Shown one piece after another: positions 25,201-37,657 of a stretch of 64,000 bases of DNA. The notes beneath the pieces are model-generated. The model was not told where the DNA came from. It searched no databases and was given only the letters and a program-made list of their open reading frames with translations. Numbering within the stretch: the first letter of the stretch is position 1; each line of letters starts with the position of its first letter. Source of the stretch: Phorcus lineatus (lineage: Eukaryota > Mollusca > Gastropoda > Trochida > Trochidae); NCBI GenBank assembly GCA_921293015.1, contig OV121088.1, positions 20,559,645 through 20,623,644 on the forward strand, read 5' to 3'. The position numbers and the translations under genes are program-made.

Positions 25201-25900
25201 AGGTTTTTCAATGTCATTAAACCATCATCTCTATGATGTCATCTTCTTGTGTGTGTCTCTGTCCACTCCTGTCAGATCAGATGCTGTCAGATCAGAATTC
25301 CGAGGTTGGAAAGCATCAAGCTAATTCCCTTGGATAAGTCTAGACCGGTGTGAACCTGTGAGATGGTAATGTCGATCGTCCTGCGGGTGGCGCTTTCTAC
25401 GACATTACTTCCTTTATTGTCAAAACATAATCCTTGTCTTTCAGAAGAGAAGCGTTAAATTTTCAGTAAGCAGCTTTTTACCCCTGATCACTTAAACTTA
25501 AATGTACATCTACAATGAGACCCGTGACTGAGCATATGGGAATAGAGATTCAGAGACCAGAACAAAATCTAAACGAGCTTGTTTCTGCGCCAAGTGAATT
25601 TCATAGAATCAGGATTGTGGTCCCTCCATACATCAATTAGGTTCAGCTCACCAATCAACAATCAAAACATTCTTCTTATCATGCTTTTGAATTGATTAGG
25701 ATAGCTACATTTGAAAATACAGTCAAAGCCCCATTCTGCTCGAATATACAATTCTAACTAACTTTCAAAATGGGTATCCTTGAGAAAGTAAATTGAAAGT
25801 TCTTTAGCTCTCAAAAAATTGAAAACATCCTTCCTTCTTTGGGGATCTCCCAAGACTACAATTTTGGGAGCAACAGCTAAATTTGTCATCCATGACTAAT
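22275..25900 (-). mobile_element. L1-like LINE, decayed ORF2 (EN, RT, C-terminal)
   Basis: Endonuclease pieces lie at about 25790-25870 (GDPQRRKDVFNFLRAKELSI) and 25590-25640 (FTWRRNK). The RT includes SPGTDGFTAEFFK near 24970, a KGDKPK-F block near 24840, DFAMAFDSV near 23790 and SQFADDTDFLLDG near 23500, the active-site ADD. C-terminal parts are KEGGLGMINIFEY (about 23000) and KLRWFQYHILHRIK (about 22340). It ends by an A-rich tract at about 22280. The N-terminal ORF1 is not seen. Many stops and shifts show it is dead; a Penelope-like fragment splits the RT. Clade (L1/Tx1-like) is judged from the EGGLGM and SPG-DGFTAEF blocks. Confidence 0.85.
23870..24620 (+). mobile_element. Penelope-like element 3' fragment (GIY-YIG C-terminus) inside the LINE
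   Basis: Plus-strand text at about 24180-24293 encodes RRLAEAIQIVRFKPSLNRDQ then GYFIPSAYNHLI, the typical end of a GIY-YIG endonuclease in Penelope-like retroelements, followed by a ~300-bp 3' tail. Just before it, 24040-24165 holds an inverted pair (ATTCTTATACCG / CGGTATAAGAAT) and an AATAAAC-rich tail reading the other way. Head-to-head partial copies are known for this group. Limits are approximate. Confidence 0.65.
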
Positions 25901-25909
25901 CAGGCAGTG

Positions 25910-28900
25910 AATAGAAGATATAGACTTATCTAAAATGATGCAATGTTCCAGTATGGAAATCATAGGTAATATTGCTTGAATTATCAGTGAAAATTTGGAA
26001 TAGACACAATATTCTACTATTAATGTAACTTTATTCACATACACAAACAGATACAGACAAATACCTTCCAAACATTCACTCGTAACCAACATACTACATG
26101 TAACTTTTCTTACAAGTTCTGGAATGCAGGAACTGAGGCCACAAAGTTATACATTATCAAATTGACAACACAATTTCAAATTCTCATGTCAGAAATATAA
26201 ACATAATAAACATTTGTAATCATTGGTTCAAGACATCATTCTTGGATAACCAGAAAAAGCCTTGCAAAAAAGCAATTCTGGCGATATGTAGGAGCGAGAG
26301 TTATTGAAATCATAACAAGTGCTTTCCAGGAAGTTCAATAGTTCAAGGATGTAGATTTGTTTAACTCTGGCCTGCAACGAAGAGGTAATGATAGTGCAGT
26401 ACATTTCATCATGAGAACAAATTATCATTGCTAGATATAGACGACTAAGCTTCTGATTATAGAGTTTATTGTGTCTTGAAACTTGTACACAACTTGGCAG
26501 CATCACTGACAAACACTTGAGACTTGCTTGATTGACAATGATGTGTATTGTTGCTTAATCCTTGTACAGTTTGATTGACTGTAAATGAAATAAAATACCT
26601 ATCAAAATCGTGTTACACAATATCTTTCTGTTGTTACTTACATTTTCTCACATTTACAAAGCACGAATTATGTATTATAAAGCTTAAAACTTTTTGAAAC
26701 TACGCTTTAAAGAAAACTTGAGGTCAAGGTCACTCACAGTTAGCCTGGTTAATCAAGCGTGACCAACGAGCAACTATCAACTTTTGACATTAACATCAAA
26801 ATTACAGCTCAACAAAACTTGACATTTGGCTAATACTTATATTCTTATAATATATTTATCATACAATATCGCTAAATATTATCAACAATAAAACCTATAT
26901 TACCGAAGTTTTGAATGATCTGGGGCCAGCGACTGAACATTTTCAAAACACATGGTCTAAAACTTATACAATTAGAGTAACTTCCCCTTGACTGGTTCTA
27001 CAACCATGGAGAGCTTAAGAATGCGCTCTTACAAAACAAAAGTGTCGTAAAATCACTCAAATGAGCAACATAACTGAGAAAATTATGAGTAAAATTAGGT
27101 TAAGTTTTGGCGACTACACTTGACACATACTGGTTCTAAAAAAAAAAATGGAAAAAAAAGAAAAGCAGAAAACTTCACACAACGAAAACACAGCTCCAGA
27201 GACACAGGCGATTATACGACAGTTCATAGAGCGAAAGTTAATACAATGTCCAACAACAACAAGAAGTTCACTTTTGGATTCATCATTGCCTGTAACCATC
27301 ATCCCATTGATTAGGATGTCTGATCTGCAATAATAAAGCTTGAACTCTGGAAATCTGTCATCGTATTTCGTACTTGTATTTCAGCCACATTGTCGATTTT
27401 TCTTCTCACATCAGCTACACACGATTGAACTTTCTATTTCAGTTGAGTGTTCATTAAGTTGCTTCATCTCTGCTTTTACAGTGGCAAGAAAGATAGGATT
27501 TAACACTACGAACTGTTGCTTTGTTTCAGGATTTCTGACCCCTAGAGCTCATTTTTAGGAAAAAGATGGTCGATTGTCAAGAACTTGAAACAAAGTCCCA
27601 GAGCTGTACGTTCACACGTTTTACAAAAATGACGCCATGACCAGAAGTCTATCAAAGAAGTTGTTCTGAAAATTTTAGCTTCCTATGCTTACTAATTTTT
27701 ATTTGGTTAATCTATCTTAATATGACCCTGCCATGCCCATATCAATGAGGGTAGGACAAAAAACTTTACACATCTTGGTCTCATATCAAAAAAGGTGATA
27801 TTTTCAAAATTTGAGATGCCCCGCATTGATGGTTTCTTGAAAAAAAAAGGGGTTGTCAGTCTCAAACTCTCAAATTCTGATCCCATGGGTGCAAGGTACA
27901 TCCCTACAAAATTTCAGCTTTGGGGAATCAGCAGTTCTTCTAAAAGAAGTTAAAATAGAGCTATTGGCTACGTAGATGATCAGGCTTTAAATTTTAATAT
28001 TTGATAGAATGTACTTCAAAATAGATTTTCCTGCTAAGAACTTTCTTTGATTTGTAGTTCAGACGATATTAAACAAGTTATTCGCGATCGTGCGTGACCA
28101 CAATGGCACTCATTGAGGTCTCAGGGTCACCAAAGAGTCTATAACAACTATATGCCTTGAAGCCTTTTGGTTTAACCATAAGAAGGTGGAAGTATAACCC
28201 TAATAATGTAAGGGGTCTATAAACATTATGTCAGTTTTCAAGCCCTTTTAATTCACGGGAAAGTTAATGTAAGGGTTTGGCCCTTATTGAAGGCCATGGG
28301 GTCACAGAAACCAAGATTGATAATTCTCATGATGTAAGGAAACTATACATATTATTTCAGACTTCTAGCCCTTTTCTTTCAAGATGAGAAGAGAAGAAGA
28401 TAAAATTGGGCTTTTAGGATGTGGCCCTTTCAGGTCTGATGAGCTGAAAACTAATCTATTGAAAAACTGGTTCAAAATCCATAAATATTCAAACATTGTC
28501 TACAATACCAACTTTAAAAAATTATAACCTCTGAACACATATGGGAATTACATAGTTTTGATAAGCATCTGACATGGTCGAGCTTTATCCCCAACTACTG
28601 GCACAGTGATTTTTGGTGTTATATATTTTCTCCAATTACTTTTTATCTATTAAAGTTAAAGGTTCCTTAATATCCTTTTGTTGAATTATATGATACTTGC
28701 AATGTTGTTAAGAATAAAAGGAGGAAACTTTTTAATCCAAACCAAATTTAATCAACACATGTTGGAAAAACTAAGGGAAAATGTTCAAATCATATTCGTA
28801 TGATCGTTACACACACAAATTCCAATATAGACCAACAGCATAGGCAAAGAAGATCTGATCAGTTAAGATCATATAAGATAATCTTTATTGTCCCAAAAGG

Positions 28901-29316
28901 GAAATTTGTTTTGTATTATTACAATTCTCCAGAAATGTGATGACAACTAATAACATACTACTCAAAACAATTCATGTCGAAACAGTTAACATAGACTAGG
29001 ATAGATAATTTACGTATTCATGAAAAACGTGATGCAACATAAGAAAGAATTTATTTCTCTAATGCTGCACAGAGTGAATGATTGGCGGAACCTGTTTGTT
29101 TGAAAAGTGGCCATACCCAGCCTACGTCCAGAAGGTAATGTCGAATATTCCAAGAAAAGTGGATGGGAAGAATCACCCAAAATTTTGTTTCCTTTTTTTG
29201 ATAACTGCTGCTCTTAAAAACAAAATATCTTCGAAAATTGTTTATCATGACTTAAATTATCTTTGTTTGATCAAAATGACACATCACTACATGTTTCTGC
29301 TGGTGGGTAGAACTTA
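25910..29316. other. Ferlin intron, nothing recognised
   Basis: No exon or named element seen. About 27650-27950 and 28080-28400 contain diverged interspersed-repeat phrases (CAAAATTTCAGCTTTGG; GGGTCACAGAAACCAAGATT). Confidence 0.4.
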
Positions 29317-29317
29317 C

Positions 29318-29378
29318 TGTCAAAGGTGAGGAACATGCGGGGGGCTGTCAGTGAAGCGTCCAGCTTGTCTCCTCCTTC
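29318..29378 (-). CDS. DYSF-like: Ferlin exon f: DysF to C2 linker
   Basis: This 61-nt exon has acceptor tgaacag and consensus donor gtaagt. It encodes EGGDKLDASLTAPRMFLTFD plus one base. It occupies the linker between the DysF domain and the following C2 domain; TAPRMFLTFD corresponds to the TISCIFD-type strand in vertebrates. Identification relies on position, phase and splice sites more than on sequence length. Confidence 0.82.
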
Positions 29379-29589
29379 CTGTTCATAGCAAAGTAATGAA
29401 AACATTATCTTGGAATCATATGATAAATCGTTACAAAAATAGCGCCCTTACTGTAGCTCATCAGGTTATTCATAATTTATCTTATGAATGGTCACAGGAT
29501 CACCAAATCCATTCATCAAAATCCTCATGAGCTTGGTTGTCACTACACAAGATTTAAGTTTTGTAGGTTATTTCTTTTTTGAAAAAAAA

Positions 29590-30260
29590 TTTCTTTTAGG
29601 ATGTGGCCTTTGTGGCCCTTAATAGGTACACGAAATTCAGCTATCGAGGCCTTTTGTCTCTGGAGAAAAGACTTAATTGGTTTTAAGGGTGTGACACCTG
29701 TGACCCTTTTTAGAGTCAAATGGTCATCAAATCTATCAATAAAATCCCTATCAGCTACGCGGTCTGTGAAAATAAATCAAAATTTATTTTTATGGCGTAG
29801 TCCCTGTGGCGCTCCATAGGGGTAACAGGGTCACCAAATCTAAAAATTAAACCTTACTTAGAATCCCCATCAGCTACACAAAGTTTTAGCTTTGGAGGTC
29901 GTTTGCTTCTGGAGAAGACAATACGTTTTTAAAATACGTTTTTAGGGAGTGGCCTCTCTGGGGTCATCATGCGGTCTGTGAAAATGTTTGGGTCTTATAG
30001 GTCTCTTGCTCCAAAGAAAATAAATCAAAATTTATTTTTATGGCGTAGTCCCTGTGGCGCTCCATAGGGGTAACAGGGTCACCAAATCTAAAAATTAAAC
30101 CTTACTTAGAATCCCCATCAGCTACACAAAGTTTTAGCTTTGGAGGTCTTTTGCTTCTGGAGAAGACAATACGTTTTTAAAATACGTTTTTAGGGAGTGG
30201 CCTCTCTGGGGTCAGAGGGTCTCCAAATCAATAGATTAGAAACCTCCTTGGTCAAAGAGT
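29590..30260. repeat. Recent ~200-bp tandem duplication in a TGGCC/GGGTCA repeat
   Basis: About 198 bp starting AAAATAAATCAAAATTTATT at 29769 recurs at 30017 (offset 248) with about one difference (GGTCGTTTGC against GGTCTTTTGC). Both lie inside an older repeat rich in GGGTCACCAAATC phrases. Confidence 0.9.
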
Positions 30261-30264
30261 CTGC

Positions 30265-32095
30265 AGAAAAGATTTCAAATTTGATGAGCAAATAGCTTTA
30301 CATTACTGTTAGAGTTGCAGTTAAGTAAAAACTAAATATATATTCCCAGCTAATAAACATTTTTACAACTGAACACAAGTTGCACTCACCACGTTGAAAT
30401 TTAGAAACATACAATGCGTCACTTTAAATCAAGATAAACTCGGCAAAATATCGGGATCAACAGATCACAAGACCAGTCTGACAGTGGAGCCAACCATTTG
30501 ACGTAAAAAAATACACTTTTTTAGAGAGGCACATGCTGTAACTGAACAAATAACCCTTCAGTTGCAAGTTCCAGAATATTACAGGACGACTTTAGTTTCC
30601 ACTGCATTATCTGTTTCCGGAATTAACTGATTAAGTTAATGTTCTCAGTGGCAGGCTCTGGATGATTATCATTAAGGAGTATTTACAATCCAGCTGTCAT
30701 AAGCTACCAAGCCTTGTTTCGTTCTTGTAAAAATAATGCGGGTACATACTCAAATAGTTATGCAGAAATTGATCATGTCTATTGTACCAAAAATTAGCAT
30801 AACAATCACATAGATTTCCCCTACTCCCCGTCGCGATTGCTACAAGCCTATGAGCTCTCTCTACCCTCCTGAACAAGCTTACTGAGCTGTGCGTGTGTTA
30901 TTGTTAATGCTTAGACGCATGCACTCACACCATGATCTAAACTCTTGGATGGATTTCCATAAGAGTGGGATCATTTGAAACTTTCAATATATAGTAGGTA
31001 TCTGCACTACCCGAAATAAACATACAGCTTGTGCCACAAAAAAGTCGATTTTCAGATAATTTTAGTTTCATATTATTTATTCACACCATATTTTTCATGA
31101 TGTGACACATTCCCAAAAACATTTATATCATTGTCAAGAGAATTTTTTTTTTTCAATTTGATTTATAATATGTGTATGTGCTATAACAAATAGTGATACA
31201 GCAAACACCACACAAAGTTCATTTCGCTTTTCTTATATGAAATGAAGGGTGATTTTCTTCCAAAGTAAACATGAAAAAGAAAAAACAAGTGTCTTTAAAT
31301 CCTTATATTTTTATGACTTAATTATGCACAAATATAGATAAATACACAACAAGTGCCAAAAAGGCAACTTTTATATCCTGTATATGTGCACACAGAGATG
31401 AATATAAAACAAGCACTGAAAAAAAATTATAAACAAATTGTGCGAAATAGATATGAGGTTATTGAGAATTTATCCAATGACAATTTTGTGGACCAGATAC
31501 GGTCTCTGGGGATCCTGCATCAAGCATCGCCATTAGGTAACCAGGACAATTGTCGATCAACAATTATTGTGGTTGACATATATTTTTGTTTTTAATCTTT
31601 TCTTCACTATTGCCATGTGGAGAGGATAATTTTCCCACAACAATTTACAATGTCCATTGACCTCAGAATGGTTTATAAAGTTCAGTGTTATTCCATTTTG
31701 TTTTGCTATAAACTGTTACTCTAGTCCAAGGAACCATCTCCTTCTCGGAAAAAATCCAAGAGTATTTCACTTTCTTTGTTTCATACCTGTATCAGATCTT
31801 TATTAGATTGTTCTAAAATTCGGACAATATTTATCAAAAATACCTAAATACACTTTGTTTCAACATTATCAAGAAATATGCATGTTATCTAACAAAGAAT
31901 GACTTTGTTTGTCGATTAGTGTTTTCAATGTTTACATTGATTAAATTTTTATGGTTTTTTTACACTTTCTACAATGCAGAAAACAATGATTTTTCACTAT
32001 TGTATTTTTGTGATATGATATGGTCAAAACTTAATCCAATGTACGTTCAGATCAGTTTTTGTATATAACAAGTCAAGCAAAGTGAACAAATGGGG
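30265..32095. other. Ferlin intron, nothing recognised
   Basis: AT-rich, between exons f and e. The 80-codon open frame near 31353-31595 has no known motif and runs antisense to the gene. Confidence 0.4.
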
Positions 32096-32101
32096 AAATA
32101 C

Positions 32102-32269
32102 CTCAGGTTTGAGACTGAAAAAACAGCTTGCTTTTGAATCTTCAGCCACCATCTTGCGGTGCCATCGGCGCCTGCGAACAAGATCCATTGTTCTCTCCTG
32201 GGAGTGGAACTTCATGTTGAAGAGAGGGGCGTACTCCCAGCCCTCAGCTGCCTTCTGCTTCTGCTTCTC
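32102..32269 (-). CDS. DYSF-like: Ferlin exon e: outer DysFC motif
   Basis: This 168-nt, phase 0-0 exon has donor gtattt. It encodes EKQKQKAAEGWEYAPLFNMK, FHSQERTMDLVRRRRWHRKM and VAEDSKASCFFSLKPE. This is the second GWEY---RRRRW-RKM block, closing the outer DysF domain (dysferlin: EGWEYASLFGWKFH...FRRRRWRRRM). Its acceptor (gatgatgcag) is the end of a 1.1-kb minisatellite, so no ordinary pyrimidine tract is visible. Confidence 0.94.
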
Positions 32270-32271
32270 CT

Positions 32272-33408
32272 GCATCATCAACACCCATACATGACATCAT
32301 CAACACCCATACATGACATCATCAACACCCATACATGACATCATCAACACCATACATGACATCATCAACACCATACATGACATCATCAACACCATACATG
32401 ACATCATCAACACCCATACATGACATCATCAACACCATACATGACATCATCAACACCCATACATGACATCATCAACACCCATACATGACATCATTAACAC
32501 CATACATGACATCAACATCCTACATAACATCATCAACACCATACATGACATCATCATCATACATAACATCATCAACACCCATACATGACATCATCAACAC
32601 CATACATGACATCATCAACACCCATACATGACATCATCAACACCCATACATGACATCATCAACACCCATACATGACATCAACATCATACATAACATCATC
32701 AACACCATACATGACATCATCAACACCCATACATGACATCATCAACACCCATACATGACATCATCAACACCCATACATGACATCATCAACACCCATACAT
32801 GACATCAACATCATACATAACATCATCAACACCATACATGACATCATCAACACCCATACATGACATCATCAACACCCATACATGACATCAACATCATACA
32901 TAACATCATCAACACCATACATGACATCATCAACACCCATACATGACATCATCAACACCCATACATGACATCATCACCATACATGACATCATCAACACCC
33001 ATACATGACATCATCAACACCCATACATGACATCACCAACACCCATACATGACATCATCAACACCCATACATGACATCATCAACACCCATACATGACATC
33101 ATCAACACCATACATGACATCAACAACACCCATACATAACATCAACACCCATACATGACATCAACACCATACATGACGTCATCAACACCATACATGACAT
33201 CATCAACACCCATACATGACATCATCAACACCCATACATAACATCATCAACACCCAAACATGACATCATCAACACCCATACATGACATCATCAACACCAT
33301 ACATGACATCATCAACACCCATACATGACATCATCAACACCCATACATGACATCATCAACACCCATACATGACATCATCAACACCCATACATGACATCAT
33401 CAACATGA
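32272..33408. repeat. 21/22-bp minisatellite, roughly 50 copies, touching the exon e acceptor
   Basis: The unit is CATCATCAACACCCATACAT plus GA, with a 21-bp form lacking one C and shorter forms (CATCAACATCATACATAA) that recur in a higher-order pattern. On the transcribed strand it reads TCATGTATGGGTGTTGATGA and ends in GATGCAG, the acceptor of exon e. Confidence 0.97.
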
Positions 33409-33411
33409 ATA

Positions 33412-35158
33412 CTTAACAACTTCAATATCAATATTTGACAAATCTTACACTGATGTCTGACAACATCCAAACTTAAACTCAAATAATGTATATATTTCAC
33501 ATTAAACATTAATACAGAATAAGAATTAATTCTTGACTTAATTCATTGAGTTCCTAGACAACACCCAAACTGCTAATCGACACCGGTACTTAAAGGGGAA
33601 CAACAACCCTAGCCTTTCAGACCTAATTGACCAGCAGTTACGTAATTGCCATAGCCGGGAAAGAGGTCACATGACACGGACTGGGCGCCGGCCAAGCGAG
33701 CAATCGAAACACCTCGGCCCTCTCCGTTACTCTCCATTACACTCACAAGTGCCACGCGTGGCTCTCGCAGTTTCGAATGGCCAAGTGAGGTGCGGTCATT
33801 GTGACAGGGGAATCCCCTTTATGACATGCGATCGTTGATGTCGTGTGACATGATGCCTGAATTCAAAATTCCAAATTGATTTTATTTTTTACCACTTTAA
33901 AACTTTTATTAACTTTATTTGGGTGTCTATGACCTATTCTAAATCTTAATCCCCCATTCATTGCAAATAACTATGGCATAGGCCCCACGTCGGCGACATC
34001 GCCCAATGGTAGAAGCAGACGTTAAACTTCAACCCAACAACATCACGATACCTGCGGTGCAAAATGGCTAGCTTTTCTACTATCACATGTCGCTGTACGA
34101 ACACCTGCAATCGGTCGACTAAAAGGGGAGCATGTCCTTGCCGTACAACCGTATATTGCCTTTTGTCGATAATTATTGAAAATAAGTAAAGATCATAACT
34201 TTGGTATTTAAGTGATGAAAATGCAATTCTTCCGACATGACTTGAACTTTATGCAGGACACATGGGATATGATTTAAACAGTATTTTATTTCCATAAAAC
34301 TTGTAATACACAACATTCAGAATATATATATAACGATTAAGATATCAAATATATTGTTGGATATATATATTTGCAATTATTCTTACAAAACTCAAATTCA
34401 TATTAAGCATTGTCTACCTTTATACATTGGTATATTGGTTAGTAATTAAGCGACATAAACAATTTTGAAGCATACTCGGCGTCACTTTAAAATTGTCTCA
34501 CTAGTTATGAATAAATATTTCAATTCTTTTATTTCAGTAAGGTGCCTAATTACGCCCACATACAATCATATACAAATAAAACAGAATTAGGGAGGAGGTG
34601 AATTGACAATGTTTATTCCAGCTCGTCAACTAAAAACATGGGAGTAGAGCGAGATTACAGTGACTGTTTAGACCAGACTTTCCAAGTACTATATAACTTC
34701 CTTGAAGTGTTATAAACAACGTATGTGATCGATCTCTTACATAATATCCTTAATATCATTTCCTGGATTTCCGAGGACAGCTGTGCTTTATTGCTCTATG
34801 CCTGGCTGGCTGGATGATAAATTAGATAACATGATTGTTGATTTAAGCTTTACCGTTCATGCATTGTATAATGTCTGAGAGACTACGTGGAATAAGATAT
34901 ATCTATAACAAAATGTAAATTATGTGTTTTTCTTTATGTTCAAGATGAATCCAACTATATTTCATATTTTTCACTATCTTTTAAATGTCAAAAGCATGTG
35001 TTCATTTACTGCGAAAAAAATCAAAACAAAGTAACTATTTGTCAATCCGGGATTAGGACGAGATAATTTTTATTGTCATTTACTAAAGTGAATCTATCAT
35101 TCGTAATGGCTCAGATTGTTGGTGCCCTTTTCTCTGTAAGACTGGTAAATACATGTAC
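33412..35158. other. Ferlin intron with repeat scraps
   Basis: About 33600-33680 matches 3350-3450. Near 34000 is a GACATCGCCCAATGGTAGAA phrase followed by GACGTTAAAC, resembling the end of a SINE-type repeat. Otherwise nothing seen. Confidence 0.4.
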
Positions 35159-35160
35159 GT

Positions 35161-36862
35161 TAACAATTACTGCCAGGTTTGTATACATCATTTTTCAAGT
35201 CATTTTTATTCTTATCAATTCGTAATCAGAAATCCCATATCGGAACTATCGGGACGCATGATTTGCGAGGTGAACCCCTTAAATAGTCAACTCAAATGCG
35301 ATTTTTAAATACAAACCTCAAACCCATATCTGCCATAGATAAGAAATTTCAAATAGTTAGGAATTGAGTAATAGTGACGAAAATCCAAAAAATATCCACA
35401 CAAGTCAAAACCTAACTTTAAAAAATATCGAAGGAAATATTGTGAAGTTTGTAGTGTCCAAGCTTACAAGTAAAATGTAAACAACTGCATAATACCAGAG
35501 TACCAGAATTTTTTATCTAATTTTGTAAAATGTGAGGGAAATCTAAAAAAAAACTAAAAAAGATTTCACTTTACAAAGATTTATAATTTTTTCTCATATC
35601 TCATATCTCATATTGTATTCAGTTGTAGAACGATTTGTTTACAACAACATTCTCACACACGTATCTGGTTGGGTAATTCGCGCGAGTAGGGTGCAGCGCA
35701 GTCAAAACACCGCTGAGTAGAGGGCGCGCTGATTGAGATTTACGACTCTCGCGGGGCCTCGCTAATTAAACACTGGAAGTTAAAAATTAAGGTTGCAGAC
35801 CCCCTTTAACAATTACTGCCAGGTTTGTATACATCATTTTTCAAGTCATTTTTATTCTTATATATCCATTCGTAATCAGAAATCCCATATCAGAACTATC
35901 GGGACGCATGATTAGCGAGGTGAACCCCTTGTCGATGACTATGAAATAATGAAAATATTAAATCAATTTTCGATTGTATCATCATGAGATTATACCTTAA
36001 AATTTTACTGATAAACAGTCAACTCAAATGCGATTTTTACAGTGTTGTAAGACATACTAAACCGGACCCTTAATAACAGTTTAAAACACCCTATCATCAA
36101 GGTAACCCTTTTAATCAAACTTTATAACTAATGACCAGTATATCCTTCATCTATTCATTTTTTTAATAATCATCAGTGATATTTTCAAATTATGGCAAAC
36201 GTGTCTTAAATTTCTGAAAAATGATTGTGTCTTTGTTAAATGTCAACTTGGTGTTCAATTATGCTTGTAAAAAGTTGGATAATTATATGATAATTGTATC
36301 AATATTAAAAGTGCATTTATTTTACAGTTGTTTAATCAAGGTACAATTTACTGCCAAATATAAAAAACAAACCTCAAACCCATATCTGCCATAGATAAGA
36401 AATTTCAAATAGTTAGGAATTGAGTAATAGTGACGAAAATCCAAAAAATATCCACACAAGTCAAAACCTAACTTTAAAAAATATCGAAGGAAATATTGTG
36501 AAGTTTGTAGTGTCCAAGCTTACAAGTAAAATGTAAACAACTGCGTAATACCAGAGTACCAGAATTTTTTTATCTAATTTTGTAAAATGTGAGGGAAATC
36601 TAAAAAAAAACTAAAAAAGATTTCACTTTACAAAGATTTATAATTTTTTCTCATATCTCATATCTCATATGGCAGTTCAGTTGTAGAACGATTTGTTTAC
36701 AACGACATTCTCACACACGTATCCGGTTGCGTAATTTAGGGTGCAGCGCAGTCAAAACACCGCTGAGTAGAGGGCGCGCTGATTGAGATTTACGACTCTC
36801 GCGGGGCCTCGCTAATTAAACACTGGAAGTTAAAAATTAAGGTTGCAGACCCCCTTTAACAT
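35161..36862. repeat. Tandem duplication of a ~1.05-kb segment
   Basis: Copy 1 spans about 35161-35813 and copy 2 about 35814-36862; both start AACAATTACTGCCAGG and end CAGACCCCCTTTAAC. They are nearly identical where aligned, but copy 1 lacks two blocks (about 80 and 320 bp) that copy 2 has around 35931-36365. No coding frame is evident. Confidence 0.88.
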
Positions 36863-37192
36863 TATCCACACCAAACCTGCACTTCACCTACGTAAAAATG
36901 TCTTCATACACACCGAAAACCCCTTAAATGAATCCATCATGACAAGCAAATCAAGAACCAAGGAGAATGTCACTATGGTGACATGAATCCCGCTGCAAAT
37001 TATCATGAATTATGAATGTTGAAGAGAAAGAAGAGAAATTAAATGCTTATAGTTTTTAATTCACAGTGAACATGGAAGCAGTGTAAAGTCAGAAAAAGCT
37101 TTAATATTCAAGATCCCATAATGAAAAATTCAACAATGTTAATATCAACAAAAAAGATATCATGGTGAAAACTCCAATCAAACGTTTCTTAA

Positions 37193-37653
37193 AGAGCCAC
37201 TCCATGATTTTCATAACATATTATTTACTTTTGATGCGAACCTAAATGTCATATGTGCTGATATAAAATCAAAATATCTTAACTTTTCATGTCCAAAAGA
37301 CATATATGGCAAATACTGGTTTTCCATGAAAATCTAAAAACAGCCTTATAAATGCACAGAGGTGTAGATATCACGTCCAATATACATTGATACTAGTTAT
37401 ATACCCTAACAAACGCTATCAACTCCTAACTGCCCTCCTGGCTGTTTTCGATAAGTCTCCAAAATTATGTTTGACTATTTGACGCGCGCCACTGTCCAGT
37501 TTTCGATCATAATTGCGACGTTCTACTTTCATATTGTCACTGTAAAAAACAACAAGCTTTAAAATGTGTCCTTTTGTAACAGTCTAGTGTAACAAAATGA
37601 CACCATTGATTAAGTTTGGCATATATGACTCCAACAACTCACGGAGTGGCTCT
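37193..37653. mobile_element. 461-bp MITE with TTAA target-site duplication
   Basis: Ends are AGAGCCACTCC on the left and GGAGTGGCTCT on the right, flanked by TTAA at 37189-37192 and 37654-37657. It encodes nothing. TTAA duplication points to a piggyBac- or Kolobok-type transposase; the AGAG start fits Kolobok better, by inference. Relatives lie at 53243-53537, about 1195-1370 and about 61720-61880. Confidence 0.8.
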
Positions 37654-37657
37654 TTAA

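Noticed and set aside
32272-33408. CRISPR-like array
   Set aside because: The repeat is contiguous, without unique spacers, in a eukaryotic intron.
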